54,189 nucleotides of DNA from Desulfurellaceae bacterium bin18 (GTDB lineage: Bacteria; Desulfobacterota; Binatia; Bin18), in contig MPMI01000040.1 in NCBI GenBank assembly GCA_002238415.1, positions 1-54,189 on the forward strand. Reading direction: 5' to 3'. A program made the position numbers and the translations under genes. Shown here piece by piece: positions 1 through 8,108 of the stretch (position 1 is its first letter; each line of letters starts with the position of its first letter). The notes below the pieces were generated by a model. The model worked only from the letters and a program-made list of their open reading frames with translations, had not been told where the DNA came from and searched no databases.

Positions 1-60
1 GGTTCGGTTCGGTTCGGTTCGGTTCGGTTCGGTTCGGTTCGGTTCGGTTCGGTTCGGTTC
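1..60. repeat. (GGTTC)12 microsatellite
   Basis: Twelve perfect head-to-tail copies of GGTTC, then a degenerate copy (GGGTC). It lies exactly at the window edge, so the full length is unknown. It may be a real simple repeat or the place where an assembly ended because of the repeat. Confidence 0.9.
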
Positions 61-123
61 GGGTCGGGGATACCATGGCCGAATTCTCTCTGACCCTGAT
101 TAGAGCCTCTCTAGCCAAAATCA

Positions 124-173
124 TACCGGCTATCTATATCTCAAACATATACCGGCTGTCTATATCTCAAACA
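124..173. repeat. 24-bp direct repeat, two copies
   Basis: Positions 124-147 and 150-173 match at 23 of 24 bases (core CCGGCTnTCTATATCTC), with a 26-bp period. Only two copies exist and there is no gene context, so the function is unknown. Confidence 0.7.
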
Positions 174-279
174 GCCGGAGCCGCTGACCGCCGCCGCGCG
201 CACCTGCATAGCCGGGCCACCAGCCCTCCATTCCGCCCCTGTCCGAGATGTACGCGGGCGGGCGGATATTTCATGAACC

Positions 280-631
280 GTGAAATTTCACCCTGGATGA
301 AATATGGATAAACTGGTCAAAATCCTGGTCGCCACGCACGTCGGCGTCTTCCTTTTGGGCGTCCTGCTCGGTGGATTTCTGGTCTGGTCAACCCACCCCT
401 GAAATCCCCTCAAACACCCTTCCAAAACCAGAAATTAAGGGCCGATTAAGGGCTGAAAAATGACCCATTAAAGGCCGTTTAGGCGTGAGAAATCATGAAA
501 TTTTGTGAGAAATGGGATTTCACGACCATGAAATTTCATACCCCGTGAAAAGTGGTGCAAATCCTCGATATTAGGCCATTTTTGATGAGATTTGGGGGCA
601 AAATCACGAAATTTCGCCATGAAATATTTCA
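280..631. repeat. cluster of GAAATTTC-type palindromes
   Basis: Four perfect palindromes lie within 350 bp: GTGAAATTTCAC at 280-291, ATGAAATTTCAT at 528-539, CGAAATTTCG at 607-616 and TGAAATATTTCA at 620-631. There is also an imperfect copy at 495-504 and several half sites (GTGAAA, TTTCACG). The surrounding DNA is G+C-rich, so the clustering looks selected. An operator array or a protein-binding region is possible, but no cognate regulator is visible. Confidence 0.5.
304..402 (+). CDS. possible 32-aa single-pass membrane peptide
   Basis: A short frame begins at ATG 304 and ends at TGA 400-402. It encodes a Lys-containing amphipathic start (MDKLVKILVATHVG), then an uninterrupted hydrophobic stretch (VFLLGVLLGGFLVW) and a short polar tail, the layout of a small single-helix membrane protein. 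The upstream GGATGAA could act as a weak ribosome binding site. It follows the first palindrome (280-291) by 12 bp. I do not recognise a family, and such frames arise by chance, so this is tentative. Confidence 0.25.
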   Translation: MDKLVKILVATHVGVFLLGVLLGGFLVWSTHP

Positions 632-706
632 CGATTTCTCATGTTCTGGGGGAAAGGGGTCCTGACTGGAGATGAGCCTGACGATGGAGCAGACAGACCG
701 GACTGA

Positions 707-1621
707 CTACTCAACATGTTTCCAGGCATGGTAAGAACTGCGCACCAGCGGACCGGATTCGACATGACGAAAGCCCAGACTCAGCGCCTCTTCCCGTAAG
801 GCCTTGAACTCGTCCGGATGGACGTAGCGTTCAACCGGGAGCTGCTCCTTCGACGGTTGGAGATACTGCCCGAGCGTCAGAATATCGCACTCCACCGCTC
901 GCAGGTCACCGAAGACGGTCAGGAGTTCTGCATAGGTCTCGCCAAGCCCGAGCATGATCCCGGTCTTGGTCTTCAGGTTCGAGCGGACTGCTTTGGCTTT
1001 CTCCAGGACACGGAGGGAGCGCTCGTACTTCGCCCCTGGGCGCACCCGTTTATACAGCCGCGGCACACTTTCGGTATTGTGATTGAAAATGTTGATCGGC
1101 GATGCGGCAACCGTGGCAACGGCGCTTTCGTCTCCCTGAAAATCGGGGGTCAGCACTTCAATCGCACAGTCGGGATTCAAGTCTTTGATCGCGTGCACGG
1201 TCTCGGCAAAGTGTTGGGCACCGCCGTCCGGCAGGTCATCTCGGTTGACCGACGTGACGACAATATGGGCGAGGTTCATCTTTCGGGCCGCTTCAGCCAC
1301 GCGGCGGGGTTCTCCGGGGTCGAGGGTCACCATGCGGCCGTGACTGACCGCGCAGAACCGGCAGTTACGAGTACAGACGTCGCCCATGAGCATGAATGTC
1401 GCCGTCCCATGTCCCCAGCACTCACCGATATTGGGGCACTGGGCCTCCTGGCACACCGTATTGAGCTTGAACGTCGAGACAATGGCCTTGGTCTGCGTAT
1501 AGCCCGGACCGGCAGGCATGCGGACCTTAATCCAGTCCGGGTGGCGACGCTTTACGGGACGGTTGCCGGACGTTCCGTTGGAGGAGGCTTGAGAGTGGGT
1601 TTCGGCCAACTCGTGTTCCAT
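707..1621 (-). CDS. lipA: lipoyl synthase LipA
   Basis: Radical SAM enzyme that inserts two sulfurs into protein-bound octanoyl groups, the last step of lipoyl cofactor synthesis in the cytosol. The 304-residue product has the auxiliary cluster cysteines C57-x4-C62-x5-C68 (CQEAQCPNIGEC), the radical SAM motif C83-x3-C87-x2-C90 (CTRNCRFC), and the conserved RSSYHA near the C terminus that supplies the serine ligand of the auxiliary cluster. The ATG at 1619-1621 is chosen because AGGAG precedes it by about 5 nt; the frame is open further upstream, but that part is only lipB antisense to nothing conserved. The first 70 bp overlap the end of lipB, so the two are probably translationally coupled. 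Confidence 0.96.
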   Translation of the reverse strand: MEHELAETHSQASSNGTSGNRPVKRRHPDWIKVRMPAGPGYTQTKAIVSTFKLNTVCQEAQCPNIGECWGHGTATFMLMGDVCTRNCRFCAVSHGRMVTLDPGEPRRVAEAARKMNLAHIVVTSVNRDDLPDGGAQHFAETVHAIKDLNPDCAIEVLTPDFQGDESAVATVAASPINIFNHNTESVPRLYKRVRPGAKYERSLRVLEKAKAVRSNLKTKTGIMLGLGETYAELLTVFGDLRAVECDILTLGQYLQPSKEQLPVERYVHPDEFKALREEALSLGFRHVESGPLVRSSYHAWKHVE

Positions 1622-2244
1622 ACGATCTCCTGATAACCAAATGTTCGGGCAAAGCTTTGTGCAACGGAGGCTTGCACTGTATCGAGCGGGAGTTCTTCCT
1701 TCAATAATTCCTGCATGGACGTCATGCGTACCCCAGGCAGTCCGCAAGGAACAATGGCAGAGAAATACGACAGGTCAGGATTCACGTTCAGGGCAAAGCC
1801 GTGAAACGTGACCCAGCGACGGACGCCAATACCGATTGAAGCGATTTTGTCAGTTCCTACCCACACCCCGGTGAGGCCGTCTCTCCGAGTCGCAGCAATA
1901 TCCCACTCGGCAAGCGTAGCTATGAGAACGTCCTCGATCAGACGCAGATAGCGATGAACGTCTTTGCCGTGTTGTTTCAGGTCAAAAATGGGATAACCAA
2001 CCAGCTGGCCCGGCCCGTGAAACGTGACCTCCCCACCACGACCGACGCGATGGACCGGCACCTGACCAGGGTCGAGCAGGTATCGCTCGTCGCCCCCCCG
2101 GCCCAAGGTGAACACGGGTGGGTGTTCGAGCAGAACGAGAGCGTCCGGAATCTCAGCCGCTATCCGTTGTTCGACCAAGGTCGGCTGCCATGCCAAGGCG
2201 GTGGCGTAGTCCACTAAACCGGGGGTTATACACGCGAGTTTCAT
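1552..2244 (-). CDS. lipB: octanoyltransferase LipB
   Basis: Transfers octanoyl groups from acyl carrier protein to the lipoyl domains of E2 or H proteins, providing the substrate for LipA. The 230-residue product has the signature RGGEVTFHGPGQLVGYP (about 69-85), the catalytic lysine K133 in KIASIG and the catalytic cysteine C167 in PCGLPG. The C-terminal roughly 25 residues, which overlap lipA, are proline-rich and not conserved in the family. The order lipB-lipA, followed downstream on the chromosome by nothing else on this strand, suggests a lipBA operon that may begin with the E2/E3 genes (lpdA ends 23 bp upstream of lipB). Confidence 0.95.
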   Translation of the reverse strand: MKLACITPGLVDYATALAWQPTLVEQRIAAEIPDALVLLEHPPVFTLGRGGDERYLLDPGQVPVHRVGRGGEVTFHGPGQLVGYPIFDLKQHGKDVHRYLRLIEDVLIATLAEWDIAATRRDGLTGVWVGTDKIASIGIGVRRWVTFHGFALNVNPDLSYFSAIVPCGLPGVRMTSMQELLKEELPLDTVQASVAQSFARTFGYQEIVWNTSWPKPTLKPPPTERPATVP

Positions 2245-2267
2245 TCGACCCTTTCGGACCGCCTGCC

Positions 2268-3653
2268 CTAAAAATTGATACCCCGCCCTTCGGCGTCCAG
2301 TGCGGCCTCCATAATCGCTTCAGACAGTGTCGGATGGGCATGGACGGTTTCGCTCAACTCGGCGGTGGTCGCTTCCAGCGTTCGGGCGAGACCGACCTCG
2401 GCAATAAGGTCCGTCGCGCCACGCCCGACGATATGACAACCCAGGATCTCACCATACTCTTTATCAACCACCAGCTTGACCAGACCTTCCTCATGGCCGG
2501 CAGCGAGCGCCTTACCCAGGGCACGGAACGGGAATCGCCCGACTTTCACTTCATGGCCCTGCGCCTGGGCCTGCTCTTCGCTCAGCCCAAAGACCGCCAC
2601 TTGCGGTTGACAATAAATACACGCCGGGATGCGGGACGCATCAATCCCCTTCTCCCGTTCGCCGGTCATATATTCGACAGCGGCAATCCCTTCTGCCGAG
2701 GCGGCATGAGCCAGCAGAGGTGGCCCGTTCACATCACCGATCGCATAGACTGCGGTATTGGCGGTCTGCATTTGCTCGTTGATCTGCACATAGCCCCGCT
2801 CAATCCCGACACCGGCCTCTTCCAGACCAAGATCAGCACTAATCGGCGCCCGACCGACAGCCACCAGGACTTTATTGGCCGTGCGTTCCTTGAGGGTACC
2901 GGCGCTATCCAGGTTGACCTCGACCCGGCCCGGATATTTTTCCAGACTGTGAAACATGGTCTGGGTCAGGACCTCGATGCCCTTTTTCTTAAACGCGCGT
3001 TCCAACTCCTTGGCGATTTCGGCATCGATCCCGGGCAGGAGTTGCTTTTCCATTTCAACAACCGTAACCCGGCTGCCAAACGTGCTGTAGATATAGGCGA
3101 ACTCCACCCCAATCGCACCGCCGCCAATGATGACGATGGATTCGGGGATGGCTTGCTCCGTTAGGGCCTCATAGCTGGTTAAGACCTGCTTGCCATCGAC
3201 CTCAAGGCCGGGCAGTGTCCGCTCACGGGAGCCAGTGGCAATCAGAATACGCTCGGCTTCAACCTGCTGCGTCTCCTGACCTTCGATCACCACGCGATTA
3301 TTCCCCTCCAGCCGTCCCGTTCCCTTGAGGAGCGGCACCTTGTTCTTTTTGAGCAGGTATTCCACCCCTTTGGCCAGTCGGCCGGCAACCTGGCGCGAAC
3401 GCTTGATGACTTGGGGATAATCAAAAGACAGCCCGCTCACCTTGATGCCGTAGCGCTCCCCATGTTTGAGGTCTTCATACATCTCGGCCGAGGTCAGAAT
3501 GGCTTTGGACGGAATGCAGCCCCAGTTCAGGCACACCCCACCAGGCTGGTCTTTCTCCACGACCGCGACATTCAGGCCAAGCTGGGCGGCTCGAATCGCT
3601 GCCACATAGCCCCCAGGCCCTGCTCCAATTACCACCAAGTCGTAGCGTTCCAT
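2268..3653 (-). CDS. lpdA: dihydrolipoyl dehydrogenase (E3)
   Basis: Flavoprotein that reoxidises dihydrolipoyl groups with NAD+ in 2-oxoacid dehydrogenase complexes. The 461-residue sequence shows the FAD dinucleotide-binding motif VIGAGPGGYVAA at the N terminus, the redox disulfide C41/C46 in GGVCLNWGCIPSK, the second (NAD) GxGxxG-type motif IIGGGAIGVEFA, the ATGSRE and YAIGDVNG motifs, and the C-terminal HAHPTLSEA carrying the catalytic His/Glu pair. The start is supported by AAGGAG about 6 nt upstream. It lies 9 bp after the E2 gene, so E2 and E3 are cotranscribed. Confidence 0.96.
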   Translation of the reverse strand: MERYDLVVIGAGPGGYVAAIRAAQLGLNVAVVEKDQPGGVCLNWGCIPSKAILTSAEMYEDLKHGERYGIKVSGLSFDYPQVIKRSRQVAGRLAKGVEYLLKKNKVPLLKGTGRLEGNNRVVIEGQETQQVEAERILIATGSRERTLPGLEVDGKQVLTSYEALTEQAIPESIVIIGGGAIGVEFAYIYSTFGSRVTVVEMEKQLLPGIDAEIAKELERAFKKKGIEVLTQTMFHSLEKYPGRVEVNLDSAGTLKERTANKVLVAVGRAPISADLGLEEAGVGIERGYVQINEQMQTANTAVYAIGDVNGPPLLAHAASAEGIAAVEYMTGEREKGIDASRIPACIYCQPQVAVFGLSEEQAQAQGHEVKVGRFPFRALGKALAAGHEEGLVKLVVDKEYGEILGCHIVGRGATDLIAEVGLARTLEATTAELSETVHAHPTLSEAIMEAALDAEGRGINF

Positions 3654-3662
3654 TGCACTCCT

Positions 3663-4949
3663 TTACACCATTAAACCGACGGGATTTTCGAGTAAATTTT
3701 TCAGTTCTTCGAGAAATTGGGCAGCGGTCGCCCCATCCAATACCCGATGATCGCACGACAGTGTTGCCATCATGGTCCGCGAGATGACCATCTGCCCATC
3801 TCTGACCGTGGGTCGCTCTTTAATGGCACTCGTCGCCAGAATCGCCGCCTGGGGCGGATTAATCACCGCGGTAAAGTGCTCCACAGGATACATGCCCAAA
3901 TTGGAAATGGTAAAGGTGCCTCCGGAGAGGTCCCGCGTCGTCGGCTTGCCCGTCCGTGCCCGTTCCACCAGCCCGTTGGCTTGGGCGGCGATGTCCAGCA
4001 ACGACAGCGTCTGACAGTCGTGCAGCACCGGGACAATCAAGCCGTCATCAAGGGCAACCGCAATCCCGATATTGATCTCATCCCTGAGTTCCCGTCCGTC
4101 ACCGCTAAAGGACGCATTCAGCCGTGGATGGCGCCCCAAGGCAACCGCGATCGCCTTGACCAATAAATGGGTATACGTCACATCGGCGCTCACCCGGTCA
4201 CTCAGCTTTAGCGAGGTCCGCAGGCGAACGGCCTCGGACATATCGATCTCAGTGGTGACATAAAAATGCGGCGCCTCCCGCATACTGTCAGCCATACGTT
4301 TAGCAATCGTCGCCCGCATCCGGGAAAACGGCTCTACCCTTCCGGTCGGCGAGGTGACTGTTGGCGAGGAAGCCAGCGGGGTCTTCAATTCGGCCGCCAC
4401 CGGCGTGGCCTCAGCGCTTTCAAGATCCTGCTTAATGATGCGCCCCCCCGGTCCGCTGCCCTGCACCTTGGCCAGTTCAATGCCGCGCTCTGCGGCGATC
4501 TTCCGCACAATGGGTGAGGCGAGAATCCGCTCATCCTTTTTTCGGGGCGGCAGCTTCTTGGGAGTGGCTTCACGGATTTTCCGAACTTTCTTCGCTGCCG
4601 GCTTGGCCGGCGGCGGGCCGGCTTTGGCCTCCACCCTCTTCTCGGCAGGTGGAGTCGATGCAGATGAGCTTGCTGTTCGAGCCGGTGGCGTTGGGGCAAC
4701 TCCGATTTCCGCCTCTTCTCCCAATAAGGCAATCACCGCGCCAACCGGGGCAGACTCACCCTCCTGAGCTCGAATCTCGGTCAGAAAGCCATCATCCAGG
4801 GCTTCCATTTCCATGTCAGCCTTATCGGTTTCCACCTCGGCAATAATATCGCCGACCTCAACCCGATCCCCAACCTTTTTGAGCCACTTGAGGATCTTCC
4901 CCTCCTCCATAGTATCGCTCATGCGCGGCATGATCACTTCAGTCGCCAT
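3663..4949 (-). CDS. pdhC: 2-oxoacid dehydrogenase E2 (dihydrolipoamide acyltransferase)
   Basis: Core acyltransferase of a pyruvate-dehydrogenase-type complex. The 428 residues run as one N-terminal lipoyl domain (residues 1-80, lipoylated lysine K43 in ETDKADME), a flexible Ala/Pro/Lys-rich linker, a peripheral-subunit-binding domain (about 140-180, ILASPIVRKIAAERGIEL), a second linker and the catalytic domain ending in DHRVLDG (H401, D405). Start ATG has AGGAGG 5 nt upstream. No E1 gene is visible in this window, which is unusual because E1 genes commonly precede E2. The acyl substrate (pyruvate or a branched-chain oxoacid) is inferred only from overall resemblance; the TNLGMYPV-like segment (SNLGMYPVEHF) favours pyruvate. 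Confidence 0.93.
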   Translation of the reverse strand: MATEVIMPRMSDTMEEGKILKWLKKVGDRVEVGDIIAEVETDKADMEMEALDDGFLTEIRAQEGESAPVGAVIALLGEEAEIGVAPTPPARTASSSASTPPAEKRVEAKAGPPPAKPAAKKVRKIREATPKKLPPRKKDERILASPIVRKIAAERGIELAKVQGSGPGGRIIKQDLESAEATPVAAELKTPLASSPTVTSPTGRVEPFSRMRATIAKRMADSMREAPHFYVTTEIDMSEAVRLRTSLKLSDRVSADVTYTHLLVKAIAVALGRHPRLNASFSGDGRELRDEINIGIAVALDDGLIVPVLHDCQTLSLLDIAAQANGLVERARTGKPTTRDLSGGTFTISNLGMYPVEHFTAVINPPQAAILATSAIKERPTVRDGQMVISRTMMATLSCDHRVLDGATAAQFLEELKNLLENPVGLMV

Positions 4950-5016
4950 ACATTCCTCCTGACCTCTCTCTTAGTATAGCCACCATGAGGGGCTGGTTGA
5001 AAGTGAACCGGGGCTA

Positions 5017-5649
5017 CTAGAGCAAACGAAATGAGCGTCGATGAGCCGGGCACGGTCCATAGGTGCGCAGGGCCTCACGGTGGGCGGCCGTGCCGTATCC
5101 CCGATGACGGGCAAATCCGTACTGGGGGTAGCGTTGGTCCAGTTCAAGCATGAGCCGGTCGCGGTACGTTTTCGCAATAATCGAGGCCGCGGCAATGGAG
5201 TAAATATCCCGATCTCCCTTCGTAAAAGTGGACTGCGGTATCGGGTAGTCTGGCAGCAGACGGCCATCTATCAGCACGTGCTCTGGTTGAATCGGGAGGT
5301 GGTCGAGGGCCAAACGCATGGCTTTCAAGCCCGCCTGATAGATGTTGATCCGATCGATCTCCTTGGCCTCAACCAGCCCAATGCCAATGCCGGTTGCGAC
5401 CTGACGGATCTCCGGCTCAAGGCGTTCCCGAGCCTTGTGCGTCAAGGTTTTGGAATCGCGAACGCCGGCTGGAAAAGACTCCGGCAGCCGTTCGTCCGAC
5501 AGGCTTGGGGGAAAAACGGCTGCTGCGGCCACCACCGGACCGGCGAGGGGTCCCATGCCGACCTCGTCTACGCCAGCAACAATGTGGAGCCCGGTCCGCC
5601 ACAAGTCTTGCTCGACAACCAGTTTCGGATAAATCAGGCAGGAAGCCAC
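5017..5649 (-). CDS. rnhB: ribonuclease HII
   Basis: Cuts RNA in RNA-DNA hybrids and starts removal of ribonucleotides misincorporated in DNA. The 210-residue product has the family's GVDEVGMGPLAGPV (acidic residues D28, E29), D65 in VRDSKTL, D128 in LIDGRLLP, and the block SIAAASIIAK followed by YRDRLM. The length is typical. The best start is GTG at 5647-5649, 8 bp after the upstream methyltransferase stop; no good ribosome binding site is seen, consistent with coupling to that gene. A later start would remove little of the conserved core. Confidence 0.94.
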   Translation of the reverse strand: MASCLIYPKLVVEQDLWRTGLHIVAGVDEVGMGPLAGPVVAAAAVFPPSLSDERLPESFPAGVRDSKTLTHKARERLEPEIRQVATGIGIGLVEAKEIDRINIYQAGLKAMRLALDHLPIQPEHVLIDGRLLPDYPIPQSTFTKGDRDIYSIAAASIIAKTYRDRLMLELDQRYPQYGFARHRGYGTAAHREALRTYGPCPAHRRSFRLL

Positions 5650-5657
5650 AGATTTTT

Positions 5658-6317
5658 CTATCGGACGCCCGATTCTTCCGGGGCGGTTTGCTTGCGCGCA
5701 TAGACGGCAAACATGGGATCAGAGCCGCCAGGATTTGGGCTCCAGTCCTCAAAGACCGCAGCCTCGTAGCCGCCCGCCTGCTGGAAATAGGCGGTAATCA
5801 GTTCGGCCCGACCCTTATCTCTCAGCATCTGCCACAGGCGGATGGCTTTGGTTGGAAACATCCGGTTGGAGTACAGCACCAGAAAGGGACAGCTGGGCTT
5901 CAATATCCGATTCACTTCGGCAAACACTTCAACCGGTCGGACCATGTATTGAATTGAGACGGTGACGACCACACCGTCAAAGGAGGCATCCGCAAAGGGG
6001 AGCTGCGGATCAACGTTGAGATTGTGGACGATATAGTCATCCAGGTCCGGGTTATCCGCCATCTCCTCGGCGTTGAGCCCGAGTCCGATGCATTTTTGCT
6101 TCACAAATCCTTCGGGCAGATGCGGCAGATGCGTGCGCCAACTACTCATGAGATCCAGGAGGACGCCGCCGGGCGCAAACGTTTGGGCAATGCATTGGCC
6201 GGCGGCGGCAATCGCTCCATCATCGATATGCACCAGTTTGCGCGGCAGCGTATAAAAGAGCGCGTCGTCGTTTTCGTCGAGCCGCTCGAACATGTCCGGG
6301 GTCAAACGGTGATCCAT
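5658..6317 (-). CDS. class I SAM-dependent methyltransferase
   Basis: Putative small-molecule or protein methyltransferase of the Methyltransf_11 type, 219 residues. Visible features are a glycine-poor motif I region (GGVLLDLMSSWRTHLP), the acidic motif II region (IGLGLNAEEM), a motif after strand 4 reading LPFADASFDGVVV, and the helix EVNRILKP typical of the fold. The SAM-binding loop is weaker than usual (LDLMSSW instead of a GxGxG loop), as seen in a subfamily of such proteins. The substrate cannot be told from sequence. It lies 22 bp after the alpha/beta hydrolase and 8 bp before rnhB on the same strand. Confidence 0.8.
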   Translation of the reverse strand: MDHRLTPDMFERLDENDDALFYTLPRKLVHIDDGAIAAAGQCIAQTFAPGGVLLDLMSSWRTHLPHLPEGFVKQKCIGLGLNAEEMADNPDLDDYIVHNLNVDPQLPFADASFDGVVVTVSIQYMVRPVEVFAEVNRILKPSCPFLVLYSNRMFPTKAIRLWQMLRDKGRAELITAYFQQAGGYEAAVFEDWSPNPGGSDPMFAVYARKQTAPEESGVR

Positions 6318-6339
6318 GGCGTGTCGGCAGGACGGAGCC

Positions 6340-7116
6340 TTACTGAAAAAACGCGGCTAGATGCGTCACCGTTTCTTCCGGTTTTTCAAACGGCGGCGCG
6401 TGGCCGCAGTCGGAAATCATAGCCAATTGCGACCCTTCAATCCCCTCATGATAGGCATGCCCGTGGGCGAGCGGGATCAACTGGTCGGACTCGCCCCAGA
6501 CAATCAGGGTTGGGACGGTCACCCGGTACAGTCGGCTGCGCAGCTTTGGGTTACAGAGATAGGGATTCCAGCCCACTCGGGCCGTGGCTTCGCGGGCGCG
6601 CAGGGCGTTTTCCAGGACTTCTTGGGGCGGATCATCCGGGATAAAGCTCCTGGCGAGTTCCGACTCCGGCGCATGGAAGACTAAACGGCGTGTTTCCTGT
6701 GGGTCTGCCGCAAAGATATCGGCCATAGGAGAGCCGGGTACGCGGAGTCCGGCCGGGTTGATCAGGACCAACTTTCTCAGGCGGTTGCTATAGCGCGTCG
6801 CGAGTTCGGCGGCCAGCCAGCCCCCGAGCGAGAGACCGGCCACATAGGGCTGGTCGAGTCCGATTTGATCCATCAAATCCGTATAGTGAAAAACCAAGTC
6901 TTCTATAGTATCGATCTGATCCAAGCCCTCAGAGCGGCTAAAGCCCGGATGGCCGGGCACATACACGGTGTAATGTTGCGCGAGTTGCTCGAAAAAAGGC
7001 AGCCAGGCCACCTCGCCGCCCGCACTGTGGAGATACAGCAGCGGGTCTCCAGCCCCCCCGCTGAGCATTTGGATATTCTTGCCACGGATATCAAGAAACT
7101 CTTCCCGGAAGGCCAT
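6340..7116 (-). CDS. alpha/beta hydrolase
   Basis: Serine hydrolase of the alpha/beta fold, 258 residues from the chosen ATG at 7114-7116 (AGGAG about 6 nt upstream; an ATG seven codons earlier has no such site). The nucleophile elbow is GLSLGGW with S96, the likely acid is in WGESDQLIP, and the histidine in DCGHAPPFEKPEE (about residue 239) completes the triad. An oxyanion-type region LLYLHSAGG replaces the usual HGxP. The closest general look is to meta-cleavage-product hydrolases and lipase-like esterases; the substrate is unknown. It is separated from the lipid-kinase-like gene by 72 bp. Confidence 0.85.
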   Translation of the reverse strand: MAFREEFLDIRGKNIQMLSGGAGDPLLYLHSAGGEVAWLPFFEQLAQHYTVYVPGHPGFSRSEGLDQIDTIEDLVFHYTDLMDQIGLDQPYVAGLSLGGWLAAELATRYSNRLRKLVLINPAGLRVPGSPMADIFAADPQETRRLVFHAPESELARSFIPDDPPQEVLENALRAREATARVGWNPYLCNPKLRSRLYRVTVPTLIVWGESDQLIPLAHGHAYHEGIEGSQLAMISDCGHAPPFEKPEETVTHLAAFFQ

Positions 7117-7188
7117 GATCTCTCCTTTTTTCAGCAATAATCCTTGCGGTAGCTCCGCTCCTCGTGTACCACACCCCCGGCAGTTTGC

Positions 7189-8094
7189 CTAGCGATTGTG
7201 AGCCGGACGGATGACCGATAAGGCCCGAGGAATCGCCCGCAACGTGACTGGCAGAGGGCCCAGGCGCTCGCCGTCGGCGTAGACATCGCCCGGGGTTTCC
7301 GAACGGATAACCATTTCTCTTCCGCGCAGACTCTCTATTCCAGTCAAATGTATGTGACTGCCGTTAAAGACGCGCGGGAAAGCCCGTAACAGGAGTTCCC
7401 ACTTGCCCATCCCATGCGCCACACAGGCATCCAGAATGCCATCATCAACCCGAGCGCCGGGCACAAGTTGCATGCCCCGCCCCGAACTCCACGCGTTGCC
7501 GACCGCAATCAGCCAGCTATAGCAGCGCTGCTCATGACCGTCGCAGCGAATCGTGAAGGTCTGTGGCGCGGAAAGAAAGACCGAGAGAACGGTCAATGCC
7601 GAGTACACCGCGTTAAAGCGAAAGCGACCCAGCAGGTTTGACCGACGGTTAATCTCTGCCGCGAGGCCGACCAGGGCAACCGACAAGAAATAGCGCTCAT
7701 GCGCCTGCCCGACGTCTATACGGGGGACGGGCTGGGCAGCGTGCGCGCCATATTGAGCGATGAGCTCACACGCCTCGGTCAGGCGCAGCGGGATACCCAG
7801 GCCGCGCGCAATATCGTTTCCGCGCCCGGCCGGAATAATGCCCAGCATCGCCGGCGTCCCGACCAGACTGTTGGCGACCGCATGGACCAAGCCGTCGCCG
7901 CCCAGGCCAACCACCAGGGTGCAGCCATCCCGAACTGCCTGAGCGGCCAGGGTAGCGGGGTCAGCCGGCGCGCTGCTATACAGCACTTCGTGTTGGCAGC
8001 CATGCCTTTGCAGTTCCAGGCTGGCCTGGCGGGCAATCCTCGCTCCCCGTCCTCCCCCCGAGGTCGGGTTGACAATAAGGCGGGCCGTGGGCAT
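7189..8094 (-). CDS. diacylglycerol-kinase-family lipid kinase (YegS/DgkB type)
   Basis: Predicted ATP-dependent kinase of a lipid or sphingoid alcohol, 301 residues. The N-terminal ATP-binding half has IVNPTSGGGRG (about 7-17), the catalytic GGDG at 65-68 (VVGLGGDGLVHAV) and GIIPAGRGNDIARGLGIP, all diagnostic of the DAGK catalytic domain. The C-terminal beta-sandwich half ends with VYADGERLGPLPV, the typical D-G-E motif. No transmembrane segment is present, as in YegS/DgkB proteins. It starts 14 bp after the HMG-CoA-reductase-like gene, so the two are likely cotranscribed. Confidence 0.88.
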   Translation of the reverse strand: MPTARLIVNPTSGGGRGARIARQASLELQRHGCQHEVLYSSAPADPATLAAQAVRDGCTLVVGLGGDGLVHAVANSLVGTPAMLGIIPAGRGNDIARGLGIPLRLTEACELIAQYGAHAAQPVPRIDVGQAHERYFLSVALVGLAAEINRRSNLLGRFRFNAVYSALTVLSVFLSAPQTFTIRCDGHEQRCYSWLIAVGNAWSSGRGMQLVPGARVDDGILDACVAHGMGKWELLLRAFPRVFNGSHIHLTGIESLRGREMVIRSETPGDVYADGERLGPLPVTLRAIPRALSVIRPAHNR

Positions 8095-8108
8095 CCGGCT
8101 GCTCGTCT

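Larger units (their letters stand above)
1..706. other. region without a confident gene
   Basis: No open frame here resembles a known protein. The stretch holds a pentanucleotide tract at the window edge, a short tandem repeat, one possible 32-codon membrane peptide and a cluster of A+T-rich palindromes, each listed separately. The next gene, lipA, ends at 707 reading toward this region, so any promoter here would serve something reading rightward or a gene beyond the window edge. Confidence 0.6.

Noticed and set aside
1..173. CRISPR array or telomere at the left edge
   Set aside because: The pentamer tract has no spacers and the 24-bp repeat has only two copies 2 bp apart; no cas genes are present.
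75..311. 78-codon open frame near the left edge
   Set aside because: No resemblance to a protein family, Arg/Pro/Cys-rich composition typical of a chance frame in G+C-rich DNA, and it spans the 24-bp tandem repeat.
818..1633. Long forward frame opposite lipA
   Set aside because: Antisense shadow of lipA; no family motif, whereas the lipA frame has all cluster cysteines.
2118..3164. Long forward frame opposite lpdA
   Set aside because: Antisense shadow of a fully conserved dihydrolipoyl dehydrogenase.
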